Below, in pieces: positions 1 through 6,335 of a stretch of 50,276 bases of DNA. Below the pieces are notes generated by a model. It was not told where the DNA came from. It was given only the letters and a program-made list of their open reading frames with translations, and did no database searches. How positions within the stretch are numbered: position 1 is the first letter of the stretch; the number at the start of each line of letters is the position of its first letter. This DNA comes from a virus. The stretch covers positions 1-50,276 of the IMG/VR virus record IMGVR_UViG_3300047201_000026. One strand, written 5' to 3'. Made by a program: the position numbers and the translations under genes.

Positions 1-91
1 TAGTAACACCGTCAACAATTGATCCATCAGATAGGGAATAAATCTGGTGTGCCTTGGTTTTATCGTATTTACGCTTTGCGTCCTTATCCAT
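1..91 (-). CDS. PD-(D/E)XK exonuclease, N-terminal part (duplicate of 49425-50153)
   Basis: This is the 5' end of the exonuclease gene, present again because of the terminal repeat; the full gene is at 49425-50153. The start used here is the ATG at 91-89, which has GGAGG eight bases upstream. An in-frame ATG at 106-104 is an alternative. The fragment runs off the left edge and is not a separate gene. Confidence 0.85.
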   Translation of the reverse strand, partial: MDKDAKRKYDKTKAHQIYSLSDGSIVDGVT

Positions 92-214
92 TATTTTATC
101 CTCCATGTGCTTCTCCCCCTACTCCTCTTTTTCAGGGTTGTCAAGCATTATTTTCAAATCTTTCAACCCTTCTTGTACTATCTTATGCAATCTTTGCCGC
201 AAATACCAGTATCC
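1..214. repeat. Terminal direct repeat, left copy
   Basis: These 214 bases recur at 50063-50276 with a single difference (T at 108, C at 50170). A long direct repeat at both ends of a contig is the usual signature of a complete circular assembly or of a terminally redundant phage genome. The unique genome length would be about 50,062 bp. The repeat falls inside the leftward early operon, so the exonuclease gene and the 52-residue gene are each cut by the window ends. Confidence 0.95.
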
Positions 215-277
215 AGTTACCCGATCTTGCTCATCTTCATGAAAATCTATCTCACTTCGTTCGGTACGCATGGTCAT
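119..277 (-). CDS. Small hypothetical protein, 52 aa
   Basis: No family recognised. The product is highly charged, with many Glu, Asp, Lys and Arg residues and no membrane segment; it ends in NPEKEE. Its ATG overlaps the stop of the upstream gene as ATGA (277-274), which implies translational coupling. The exonuclease start follows 12 bases after its stop. Its 3' part is repeated at 50181-50276 by the terminal repeat. Confidence 0.7.
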   Translation of the reverse strand: MTMRTERSEIDFHEDEQDRVTGYWYLRQRLHKIVQEGLKDLKIMLDNPEKEE

Positions 278-441
278 ATTCTCGCCCCCCTTAATTTTCT
301 ACTGGCTATATACCCCTTAATATCTTGCTCCACCTTGCGATTAAATAGGCTACGCTCGCTGCATATTCTTTTGTTGACGCGATCTTCTGATTCTTGTAGT
401 CGTGCAGATTTCTCCTGGTATTGCCATGTTTTATTTTTCAT
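274..441 (-). CDS. Small hypothetical protein, 55 aa
   Basis: This short basic protein (MKNKTWQYQEK...) is predicted mostly helical with mixed charge. GGAG lies about 6 bases before the ATG at 441. Its start region overlaps the end of the upstream 56-residue gene, and its stop overlaps the next gene as ATGA. The tight packing and good ribosome binding site support a real gene. Function unknown. Confidence 0.65.
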   Translation of the reverse strand: MKNKTWQYQEKSARLQESEDRVNKRICSERSLFNRKVEQDIKGYIASRKLRGARI

Positions 442-601
442 TTTTTACTCCTAAAATTTCTGATATTTTTCTTATGGTATGTTCTGCTTTAATGCAACAC
501 TCGTGTTTTGATTCTGCTATTTCATAAAGTGCATCAATGGCAAGGGTAATTGCTTGCATTATAAGATCAAGTTCGCCGATTTCCTTGTATTTATCTTTCA
601 T
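431..601 (-). CDS. Small helical hypothetical protein, 56 aa
   Basis: The product starts MKDKYKEIGELDLIMQ and appears helical throughout, with two adjacent Cys residues near the middle. A G-rich stretch (GGGGGTGGG) precedes the ATG. The gene overlaps the 3' end of the upstream membrane-protein gene and its own 3' end overlaps the downstream start. No known family recognised; it probably belongs to the early accessory set. Confidence 0.65.
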   Translation of the reverse strand: MKDKYKEIGELDLIMQAITLAIDALYEIAESKHECCIKAEHTIRKISEILGVKNEK

Positions 602-755
602 ACCCACCCCCTAGATATATCGCTACCATAAAACACGCTAACCCCGTTAATTGACAACATAGGATCGGCCAGAACGGGCCTTCATTATCCAGTGTACAGA
701 ACACCAGAAAGAAGCCCAACATGCCGAGGATAAATGCTATCTGGCGGCGGGTCAT
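591..755 (-). CDS. Small membrane protein, 54 aa
   Basis: Two hydrophobic segments are visible, at about residues 5-20 and 29-48, after a basic MTRRQ start. This predicts a two-pass inner-membrane protein. The ATG overlaps the stop of the upstream gene as ATGA (755-752). Two-pass small membrane proteins in phages can be holins or superinfection factors, but the early-operon location argues against a late lysis role. Function not assignable. Confidence 0.7.
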   Translation of the reverse strand: MTRRQIAFILGMLGFFLVFCTLDNEGPFWPILCCQLTGLACFMVAIYLGGGYER

Positions 756-982
756 GGCCGGGGCCTCTCATCGGTGAATGAATCAAAAACTAATAATGTC
801 TCGCGACATATATCAAGGTAAAACAATTTATTATCGATAGATTCCTCGGGTTCTCCAAACAGCGGGCACCAATCGCCGCAGTCCACATTGTCGGGAATGC
901 CAGCATAGGGGCAAAATTGCCGTTTAATAACCCCGCCTCTTTCAATATACAAACTTCCCCGGTTATCTATTTTCCCTTTCAT
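752..982 (-). CDS. Cys-containing hypothetical protein, 76 aa
   Basis: The product has a cluster of four cysteines (C24, C35, C39 and a later one near C59) around a CPYAG...CGDWCPLF segment, which suggests a small metal-binding or disulphide fold. GGAGGCAAGCC directly precedes the ATG. The identical leader also precedes the ATG at 1201. No function can be assigned. Confidence 0.75.
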   Translation of the reverse strand: MKGKIDNRGSLYIERGGVIKRQFCPYAGIPDNVDCGDWCPLFGEPEESIDNKLFYLDICRETLLVFDSFTDERPRP

Positions 983-994
983 GGCTTGCCTCCT

Positions 995-1201
995 TTAATC
1001 ACACGGTAATCCCAAATTAAACCAGACACTCCTATCCGGTTCAATTCCATACGCCTGCTTATAGAACACCTTGATAGCATCCTTTACTTCAAGTTGTCTC
1101 TTATCGGTCACAGTGGGTCTTATTCCACAACTCGTTCCAGCTACATTTGCTGATGCATTCTCTATCAGAATCATCAGGGCATCTCGTTGTTTCTTGGTCA
1201 T
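995..1201 (-). CDS. Small hypothetical protein, 68 aa
   Basis: A soluble helical protein starting MTKKQRDALMILIENAS. GGAGGCAAGCC lies immediately before the ATG, and the start overlaps the stop of the upstream gene by ATGA. A gap of 12 bases separates it from the next gene. No recognised family. Confidence 0.75.
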   Translation of the reverse strand: MTKKQRDALMILIENASANVAGTSCGIRPTVTDKRQLEVKDAIKVFYKQAYGIEPDRSVWFNLGLPCD

Positions 1202-1629
1202 GGCTTGCCTCCTCTTACGCTTATATCCGACCCGATCCGTCCCATAATAAAATCATTATAATCATCTACCCACCGATTGGTTGCCTCTAGATCCCCATCG
1301 TGTTTCAAGCGCATGGCTTCAAGCTGCCGGTCTACCTGGTCCATCTGAGCCGCTGTAGGTTCACCCCGTAGGGCATCGTACTTGCGCTTGATTATATCTT
1401 GTAGCACCTTATTATGATCTAGGGTTTTATCCAGAAACTTAAACAGGCTTTCCCTGAAAAGTTGAATCTCCCTTTCCTTTGGAGATATACCTTCCGTATT
1501 AACAAGCTCTAATTGCAAGGATGATATATCACCAGACTCTATCTCCAGGGGCATCTTATATGATACCTCCATGACCACCTTATTCTCCACCACGACCGAT
1601 AAACAAACATCACCGTTAAGCTTTAACAT
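1198..1629 (-). CDS. Hypothetical protein, 143 aa
   Basis: The start at 1629 is chosen because GGAGGA lies 5 bases upstream. An in-frame ATG at 1671 has no such site. The N-terminal half is rich in beta-type sequence and the C-terminal half (from about residue 65) is charged and helical. No recognised family. A G6/C7 inverted repeat sits upstream at about 1679-1708, between this gene and the one at 1723-1935. Confidence 0.75.
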   Translation of the reverse strand: MLKLNGDVCLSVVVENKVVMEVSYKMPLEIESGDISSLQLELVNTEGISPKEREIQLFRESLFKFLDKTLDHNKVLQDIIKRKYDALRGEPTAAQMDQVDRQLEAMRLKHDGDLEATNRWVDDYNDFIMGRIGSDISVRGGKP

Positions 1630-1722
1630 ATATTCCTCCTTCTTTTGTCCCTGGTATGCCCCAGGCTGCAAAGTTTAGAGGGGGGCAAGGTGATTATACC
1701 CCCCCCGCCATGTCATAGCTTG

Positions 1723-1935
1723 TCATAGTGTCGCCCGCTCTGCCAACGCCTGGCTGATCTCGCCCGACTTCTGCATATAGTCAAGCCAGTCCACCCACAT
1801 ACAGCGGGTATCTGTGACATAATCATTATGCTCATTTGTATTGCCATATTTGTATCTTTTATGGCTGGCTGTTGGATGTGTTGCCCAGAACTCACGCCGT
1901 AAATCCTTTTGATTGGTAATATAATACTTTTTCAT
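1723..1935 (-). CDS. Small hypothetical protein, 70 aa
   Basis: Starts MKKYYITNQKDLRREFW and is rich in Trp, Tyr and His. It has an AAAGGAGG ribosome binding site. The leader contains GGAGTGATTAAAA, a box shared with the leader of the next gene upstream (2320). A longer overlapping reading frame (1713-1895) was rejected. Function unknown; soluble, probably an early accessory protein. Confidence 0.8.
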   Translation of the reverse strand: MKKYYITNQKDLRREFWATHPTASHKRYKYGNTNEHNDYVTDTRCMWVDWLDYMQKSGEISQALAERATL

Positions 1936-1987
1936 AGTCTTAATCCTCCTTTAGTTTTAATCACTCCTTCAACTGGTAAGTAAACCT

Positions 1988-2320
1988 TTACAGTTCAAAT
2001 TTCTTGAACCTAAGCACATCCAAGGACACAACGTCCCTATCTCGGTACAGTTTCTCAGATGCCCATCTTATCTTGTCGGGTGTATGTTCTTTTATATCCA
2101 CCAGTAGCTGAAACATACCTCCATCCCTGCATAGTTCATAAACAAAATAAATGCCCTCCGCCCTGTCATCTTCAATAAGGCGGTATGAACTTACATCTAA
2201 CCAATCCGCACCCTTTGTGTGCGGGTAATTCTCCTTCCAGTCTCCGTCAAACATCCCTTCCGTTTTTTCAACATCCATGTAAATCTTACTCTTTTGGTTT
2301 ACGATTCTATGCATACTCAT
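1988..2320 (-). CDS. Hypothetical protein, 110 aa
   Basis: A soluble acidic/basic mixed protein starting MSMHRIVNQKSKIYMD and ending RFKKFEL. GGGAGG lies 8 bases before the ATG. The gene follows a highly structured 54-base element (2341-2394) and a GGAGTGATTAAAA leader box. No family recognised. Confidence 0.8.
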   Translation of the reverse strand: MSMHRIVNQKSKIYMDVEKTEGMFDGDWKENYPHTKGADWLDVSSYRLIEDDRAEGIYFVYELCRDGGMFQLLVDIKEHTPDKIRWASEKLYRDRDVVSLDVLRFKKFEL

Positions 2321-2340
2321 TTTACAGCCTCCCTTGTTTT

Positions 2341-2394
2341 TTAATCACTCCATGAACGCCCTCGCCTCCTACGAGAGCGCCGAGCAGTGATTAA
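2341..2394 (-). other. Structured leader element (nested hairpin)
   Basis: The outer arms TTAATCACT (2341-2349) and AGTGATTAA (2386-2394) are perfectly complementary. On the minus strand an inner stem, CGCTCTCG with CGAGGGCG (one G-T wobble), closes a loop containing TAGGAGG. It lies about 20 bases upstream of the 2320 start codon. No T-tract follows, so it is not a standard terminator. It may be an RNA control element or a protein-binding site. Confidence 0.55.
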
Positions 2395-2502
2395 CCCCAG
2401 TAAGCCTTTTCATATTCAAGTGAACGTGAAAGGATATAATCTGCCAAGTCGTGTTGTATTTCCCTTAATGTTATTGTGATCTTCTACTATGTACGCACTC
2501 AT
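2391..2502 (-). pseudogene. Frameshifted small gene with MSAYIVED start
   Basis: The ATG at 2502 has a strong GGGAGGG site and begins MSAYIVEDH, an N-terminus common in small conserved phage and plasmid proteins. The frame ends after only 28 codons (TGA at 2416). The +1 frame from about codon 8 gives a protein-like stretch (ITLREIQHDLADYILSRSL...) ending at TAA 2391, but that frame has no start of its own. This looks like one gene with a single-base frameshift; a programmed shift or an assembly error is also possible. Confidence 0.5.
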
Positions 2503-2577
2503 GTCTTTACCCTCCCTATATTTTTAATCCTTCTATAATGCCCTCAACCCTTCCCAGGTCAAGGGCATGAACAAGGA

Positions 2578-2808
2578 TCAATAATGTTCCCAATAATAAT
2601 CATTGGCTGGAAAAAACGGTTTTACTGCGTGCCAGTTTAACAGGATCGCTCCATCCTCTCGCTCGATCAACGGACCTCCGCATTTGCACGATTTACAATC
2701 AATCCTCCGAGCTGCCCGGATTGCCTGTTGCAATGATTTGCCCTCATACACTATCCTTCCGCCGTGGAATTTACTCGCCACTACTTTTATCATCATCTCA
2801 TACCCCAT
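2578..2808 (-). CDS. Small Cys-containing hypothetical protein, 76 aa
   Basis: Starts MGYEMMIKVVASKFHGG and carries a compact CKSCKC motif (about residues 38-43), possibly metal-binding. GGGGG lies 9 bases before the ATG; in-frame ATGs at codons 5 and 6 are alternatives. It is the second gene of the leftward early operon. Function unknown. Confidence 0.75.
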   Translation of the reverse strand: MGYEMMIKVVASKFHGGRIVYEGKSLQQAIRAARRIDCKSCKCGGPLIEREDGAILLNWHAVKPFFPANDYYWEHY

Positions 2809-2882
2809 CTTATACCCCCTTTTGCCTTACCACGTGGGCAAGGTTAAATAGTTTGTAGTACTCCCGTATGACTCCATACCCC

Positions 2883-3062
2883 TCATTCTTCTAATCCGAG
2901 CTTGATTGCAATGGAGCGGCACAGGAAACAGGCATCATTGTTGCGCTCTTTTTGCCGTAAGCGCAGCGACTTAAATTCTTTAACGGACGGATTGGCACCG
3001 TAACGACAATAATCCCGGACATGCTTTAATTCCTCTTTGGTCAATTTCTCTTGCCACTTCAT
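2883..3062 (-). CDS. First gene of the leftward early operon, 59 aa
   Basis: Starts MKWQEKLTKEELKHVRDYC and ends SIAIKLGLEE. It is helical and basic, with two cysteines in CFLCR. A strong GGGAGG lies 6 bases before the ATG, about 20 bases downstream of the promoter's expected start site. Being first behind the early promoter, it may act early in takeover, but no function is recognisable. Confidence 0.75.
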   Translation of the reverse strand: MKWQEKLTKEELKHVRDYCRYGANPSVKEFKSLRLRQKERNNDACFLCRSIAIKLGLEE

Positions 3063-3087
3063 ATTGTCCTCCCTCTTTTTGTCCTTC

Positions 3088-3116
3088 TATATATATAGGT
3101 GATAGAACCGTGCCAA
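3088..3116 (-). promoter_or_regulatory. Leftward early promoter, sigma70-like
   Basis: On the minus strand a -35 TTGGCA (3116-3111) is followed after 17 bases by a -10 TATATA (3093-3088), inside a run of alternating T and A. Transcription would start near 3081, giving a leader of about 20 bases before the ATG at 3062. It probably drives the whole leftward operon across the circle junction. Confidence 0.65.
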
Positions 3117-3275
3117 CCCATGTACATATATTGTAATTTCCCCCGCACACCCAGGCCCCGCCTAGCTAAAATAATTGTGGCACGCGGTTTGCATACACCC
3201 CCAAATCACCCACTTGGCATGATATTTGTTGCGAACCATTCTCATCAATTCACATGCCAATGGTCCTTTCGATTG

Positions 3276-3492
3276 TTCGATAAGTATCGAAGTATCAAAC
3301 AACCATCAAACATCCATCAAGCAATCCCCCAAAGTGAGCAACCATTCTCTACTAATTTGGTAGACAATGCCACCCCTAAAACCAGTTAGCTAACTTTGTT
3401 TTAAAACCTAGAACGAGAACTAGAGCCCTTCCCTGGTTTGTATACTAACTTAGTAGACAATTGAATCACATTAAGAGAGTGAGCACTCACTC
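3276..3492. promoter_or_regulatory. Palindrome-rich divergent control region
   Basis: The stretch 3063-3559 has no convincing gene. It contains TTCGATAAGTATCGAA (3276-3291, 7-base arms), GTTAGCTAAC (3385-3394, perfect), and TACTAACTTAGTA (3443-3455, perfect arms), of which a near copy occurs at 3350-3362. It also has GAGTGAG-CA-CTCACTC (3477-3492), about 20 bases upstream of the rightward -35. The near copies belong to an 18-base direct repeat (3351-3368 and 3444-3461, 16/18 identical). These look like operators for one or more regulators of the divergent early promoters. Confidence 0.55.
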
Positions 3493-3511
3493 ACCATATA
3501 ACTAAACCAGC

Positions 3512-3540
3512 TTGACATGTTCACCGATACATGATAGACA
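3512..3540 (+). promoter_or_regulatory. Rightward early promoter, sigma70-like
   Basis: A perfect -35 TTGACA (3512-3517) is followed after 17 bases by a -10 TAGACA (3535-3540). The expected transcript start is near 3547, just before the GGGGG ribosome site of the gene at 3560. It would drive the early rightward genes up to the sigma-like factor. Confidence 0.65.
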
Positions 3541-3559
3541 TCGAAACAGGGGGTAACAT

Positions 3560-3715
3560 ATGAAAATCAAGATTATCAGGGAGCATAAAACGGATGTTCT
3601 GGAATTGCGGTATGATGAAACGTATGGTTTCCTGCTGTTTTGCAATAATAAGCTCATCCTCAGCGAGCAGGATTGTAATGAGATATATGTTTACATGGAC
3701 GGGCCAAAACCATGA
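3560..3715 (+). CDS. Small hypothetical protein, 51 aa
   Basis: First gene of the rightward early operon. It starts MKIKIIREHKTDVLELRYD and ends MDGPKP, with alternating beta-type hydrophobics and one Cys pair of unknown meaning. AGGGGG lies 7 bases before the ATG. Its stop overlaps an ATG (ATGA) of a 15-codon micro-ORF leading into the nuclease gene. Function unknown. Confidence 0.7.
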   Translation: MKIKIIREHKTDVLELRYDETYGFLLFCNNKLILSEQDCNEIYVYMDGPKP

Positions 3716-3759
3716 CTGTGAAAGTTGTTAACAAACGGCGCAAGGGGGTCGTGAAATGA
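3712..3759 (+). CDS. Possible 15-aa coupling micro-ORF
   Basis: A reading frame for a basic 15-residue peptide (MTVKVVNKRRKGVVK). Its start overlaps the upstream stop and its stop overlaps the nuclease start, both as ATGA. It may serve only to carry ribosomes across the gap to the VRR-NUC gene. Evidence is limited to the double overlap. Confidence 0.3.
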   Translation: MTVKVVNKRRKGVVK

Positions 3760-4139
3760 AGCGGACAAAACCCAAGGTTATCAATGCCATACCCACCGAG
3801 CACGCAGAGCAATCCGCATTTATGACGTGGTGTCTAAAAACGCCGGAGTTGGAAAATGCTTTTGCAATACCAAACGCCGGGAAGCGGGGGTATGCATTAG
3901 CCAACTATATGAGAGCAGAAGGCATGCGGCGGGGGGTTCCCGATGTATTCATCCCGGTTGCACGGGGGGGATTCTATGGGCTCTTTATTGAATTTAAGCG
4001 TAGGGGACGCAGGCCCGATGAAGCGCAACAGGAATGGGCGCAGAGGTTAAACAAGGCTGGGTATTTGGTCGAGCTTGCCTATAGCTGCGATGAGGGCATA
4101 AAGATCACCCAGGCATATATGATTGACAAGTCCGTTTGA
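3756..4139 (+). CDS. VRR-NUC domain endonuclease
   Basis: A 127-residue stand-alone VRR-NUC nuclease, a PD-(D/E)XK fold family found in phages and in FAN1. Visible motifs are the N-terminal H-AEQ (about residues 16-19), PNAGKR (39-44), G-VPDVF with the metal-binding Asp near 63, IEFK with Glu79 and Lys81, and the downstream Q-W-L-AGY segment. Members act as structure-specific DNA nucleases, often Holliday-junction resolvases. Next to the helicase gene, a role in replication or recombination is likely. GGGGG precedes the ATG by 9 bases. Confidence 0.88.
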   Translation: MKRTKPKVINAIPTEHAEQSAFMTWCLKTPELENAFAIPNAGKRGYALANYMRAEGMRRGVPDVFIPVARGGFYGLFIEFKRRGRRPDEAQQEWAQRLNKAGYLVELAYSCDEGIKITQAYMIDKSV

Positions 4140-4157
4140 TTGTGCTAGAGACCTCCA

Positions 4158-4175
4158 GCATGGAGGATACCATGC
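4158..4175 (+). promoter_or_regulatory. Hairpin masking the helicase ribosome site
   Basis: GCATGG (4158-4163) and CCATGC (4170-4175) can pair across the loop AGGATA, with the start codon at 4176 directly after the stem. Two G residues of the GGAGG site are in the stem. The 14-base string GCATGGAGGATACC recurs at 6189-6202, inside the next gene. This suggests translational control but is weakly supported. Confidence 0.4.
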
Positions 4176-6143
4176 ATGTCTAATACCTTCCTGGCCCTAA
4201 CTATCCCGGACTATCGGATCATTAAGAACCTGGACCTACCTGTCGTCTACATGGACGGTACGGGCGACTGGCTCAAGCAAGTGCGCGGGCAAACACCGAT
4301 CCTCTTGCCCATCGATGCCAATGGTCCCGGAGCTGTACGCATACGCGCACTACAGGATGCACTCATCAAGCGCATCATACCACAGGCATGGCGCATCCCT
4401 GCATTCAAGACAGACAGGCAAGAGCTGTCCTTTGATGCATTCTATAGGTACGATATGGACATAGCAGAGACCACCCTCGCCACCCTCGCCACAGATCCGG
4501 TTACCGGTGGAGCGGTGGAGGTGAAAAAGCCATTCATGGAGGAAGAGACACCTCCAAAAAATTTAAAAAATATTTTAGAAAACTTCCCAGGTAGTAATAT
4601 TGTTTCTATCGATAAGAACATCGAAAAAGCAGAAGTGATTGACATACCGTTTGATTTGATTCGTAGGGCAAAAGAATCTATAGAGGAAGGTAGGGGTGAG
4701 TTAGTAAGTGGGCAACACTCACCCGATAGCACTGGTTTGGGTATTAAACCCCCTGAAGGGGGTAGCGTGCGTAGCACGCGGGGGTTGGATGGGTTAGATC
4801 CTGATTCTCTTCCTAAAGGTGGTCCCCCTTGGGGGGGACAGCCCGTAGCGGCTGGAGTGACTGAGGGAGCATCAACGACCGAGGGAACGGAAGCTAACGG
4901 AGGGCTAGGGGGGTTGACTCTTCTTAGTACAGCTGTACGTATTGGTAAAGAACAAACAACTGCTTCTAGTAATACACGTAGTACCCTCTTAGAGGAGGGT
5001 ACTACTTTAGCTTCTAACAGTAGTACAGCTTCTAGTATTATAAGTATTAATACAGATAAGATAGAAGAGGGGGTTATAGGGGGAGAAGGAAGAGAAGACC
5101 AGGATATGCATAATGATGCACAATCTGGAATGATTGGCCTAAGTAGGGATGCATTATGGGACTTGAAGGACAGGCTTTCTTATGGTGGTTTTAGTGTAGA
5201 TCAGGCTGATTATATAGCTGATTTGATTAAGGAATTTAGCAAAGAAATAGTCATACCATCCATAGAGAAACCTGGTAAGTATGACATGGATAAGAGGATT
5301 ACGGATTTAGCGCGGCAATGGGCGTTGGCACAACCTGGCGTGTTTATGGCATCAGAGGGTATACGTTGGGCTGATTTGGCATCACGGAATGACAAGCACC
5401 AATTTACGAATGCATTGGCGCGTTTTGCCAAGGAGGGTTTGATTGAGAGGTATGGCAATAGGCGTGGTTGTTATCGCAGGCGTGATGATTATTGCAACCA
5501 ACTGGATGTATTGGCGGCAAACACAAAACCTGTCAAGATACGATGGCCCCTGGGTGTGGAAAAGCAAGTGGTCATATACCCCAAAAATATTATTATCATT
5601 GCAGGTGAACCCAATTCCGGGAAGAGTGCTTTCTTGTTGAACACAGCCCATGACAACCAGGGATTGTTTCCCAATCATAAAGTGAAATACTTTTCATCCG
5701 AGATGGGTCCGCAGGAATTACGGGTGAGATTGGATAAATTTGATGGCACATTGAATGATTGGACGGGTGTGGAGTTTTTTGAACGCAACGGTAACTTTTC
5801 GGATGTAATTGATCCTGATGGTTTAAATCTTATAGACTACATGCAGTTGACTGATAATTTCTGGCTTATATCTCAATATCTGAATGCCATATTTGATAAG
5901 CTGGACAATGGTTTGGCGGTTGTGGCTGTACAGAAGAAGTGGGGTGCGGATATGGGACGTGGTCAGGAATTTGGGTTGGAGATACCACGATTATACCTTG
6001 CAATGGGGCAAGGCAAGCTAAAGATTGTCAAGGCAAAAGCATGGGATGTATTGAATCCCAACGGCAAGGAGATAACATTCAAGCTCGTCAATGGGTGCAA
6101 ATTCATTGAGCAATCTCATTGGCGTAAAGAAGGCGAAGACTAA
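4176..6143 (+). CDS. RecA/DnaB-type helicase or replication initiator
   Basis: A 655-residue protein with three parts. The N-terminal domain (about 1-110) is unrecognised. A long low-complexity linker follows (about 128-306). The C-terminal half holds a winged-helix-like segment (about 370-430) and a RecA-fold ATPase. Walker A is GEPNSGKS (near 477-484) and the Walker-B-like segment is LNLIDYMQ (near 550), so this is a RepA/DnaB-type P-loop ATPase. It is the only replication ATPase in the genome and probably loads or acts as the replicative helicase on host machinery. The linker DNA holds many hairpins, reminiscent of origins placed inside initiator genes. No primase motif was seen. Confidence 0.75.
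   Translation: MSNTFLALTIPDYRIIKNLDLPVVYMDGTGDWLKQVRGQTPILLPIDANGPGAVRIRALQDALIKRIIPQAWRIPAFKTDRQELSFDAFYRYDMDIAETTLATLATDPVTGGAVEVKKPFMEEETPPKNLKNILENFPGSNIVSIDKNIEKAEVIDIPFDLIRRAKESIEEGRGELVSGQHSPDSTGLGIKPPEGGSVRSTRGLDGLDPDSLPKGGPPWGGQPVAAGVTEGASTTEGTEANGGLGGLTLLSTAVRIGKEQTTASSNTRSTLLEEGTTLASNSSTASSIISINTDKIEEGVIGGEGREDQDMHNDAQSGMIGLSRDALWDLKDRLSYGGFSVDQADYIADLIKEFSKEIVIPSIEKPGKYDMDKRITDLARQWALAQPGVFMASEGIRWADLASRNDKHQFTNALARFAKEGLIERYGNRRGCYRRRDDYCNQLDVLAANTKPVKIRWPLGVEKQVVIYPKNIIIIAGEPNSGKSAFLLNTAHDNQGLFPNHKVKYFSSEMGPQELRVRLDKFDGTLNDWTGVEFFERNGNFSDVIDPDGLNLIDYMQLTDNFWLISQYLNAIFDKLDNGLAVVAVQKKWGADMGRGQEFGLEIPRLYLAMGQGKLKIVKAKAWDVLNPNGKEITFKLVNGCKFIEQSHWRKEGED
4748..5003 (+). other. Hairpin cluster inside the helicase gene (candidate origin)
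   Basis: Perfect inverted repeats are crowded here: ACCCCC/GGGGGT (4748-4763, loop TGAA), GCGTGC/GCACGC (4765-4779), GTCCCCC/GGGGGAC (4822-4839), GTACAGCTGTAC (4927-4938) and AGTACCCTC/GAGGGTACT (4980-5003). They coincide with the low-complexity linker of the protein, which tolerates such DNA. An internal replication origin, as in lambda gene O, is one explanation. Accumulated small mobile repeats is another. Confidence 0.45.
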
Positions 6144-6164
6144 TCCAGGGGAGGGTGAGGAGTG

Positions 6165-6335
6165 ATGGAAAAGATTTACATCTGGTTGGCATGGAGGATA
6201 CCCAAGAATTTAACTTATTGGATAACGGTTAGATTTATATTATCAACGAATTGGGGAATATCGCATGCCGAGCATATTAATCGTCAAGTGGAGATATTGA
6301 GAACCCTAAGACGATGGAGGGATTCTACTGGATGA
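6165..6335 (+). CDS. Small conserved phage protein, 56 aa
   Basis: Starts MEKIYIWLAWRIPKNLTYW and resembles a small protein often seen in phages (tryptophan-rich start with LAWRIPK...YW). GAGG precedes the ATG at 6165; a GTG three bases earlier is an alternative. Its stop overlaps the ATG of the next gene as ATGA. The N-terminal hydrophobic-aromatic stretch could be membrane-associated. Function unknown. Confidence 0.75.
   Translation: MEKIYIWLAWRIPKNLTYWITVRFILSTNWGISHAEHINRQVEILRTLRRWRDSTG

Noticed and set aside
1676-1712. G-run/C-run inverted repeat near 1679-1708 as a terminator
   Set aside because: No T-tract follows in the direction of transcription and genes continue on both sides; it was noted only in the neighbouring gene entry.
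3099-3389. A 96-codon open frame on the plus strand in the control region
   Set aside because: It begins at GTG, covers the leftward promoter and the palindromes, shows Pro/His/Ser-rich low-information sequence and has no ribosome site.
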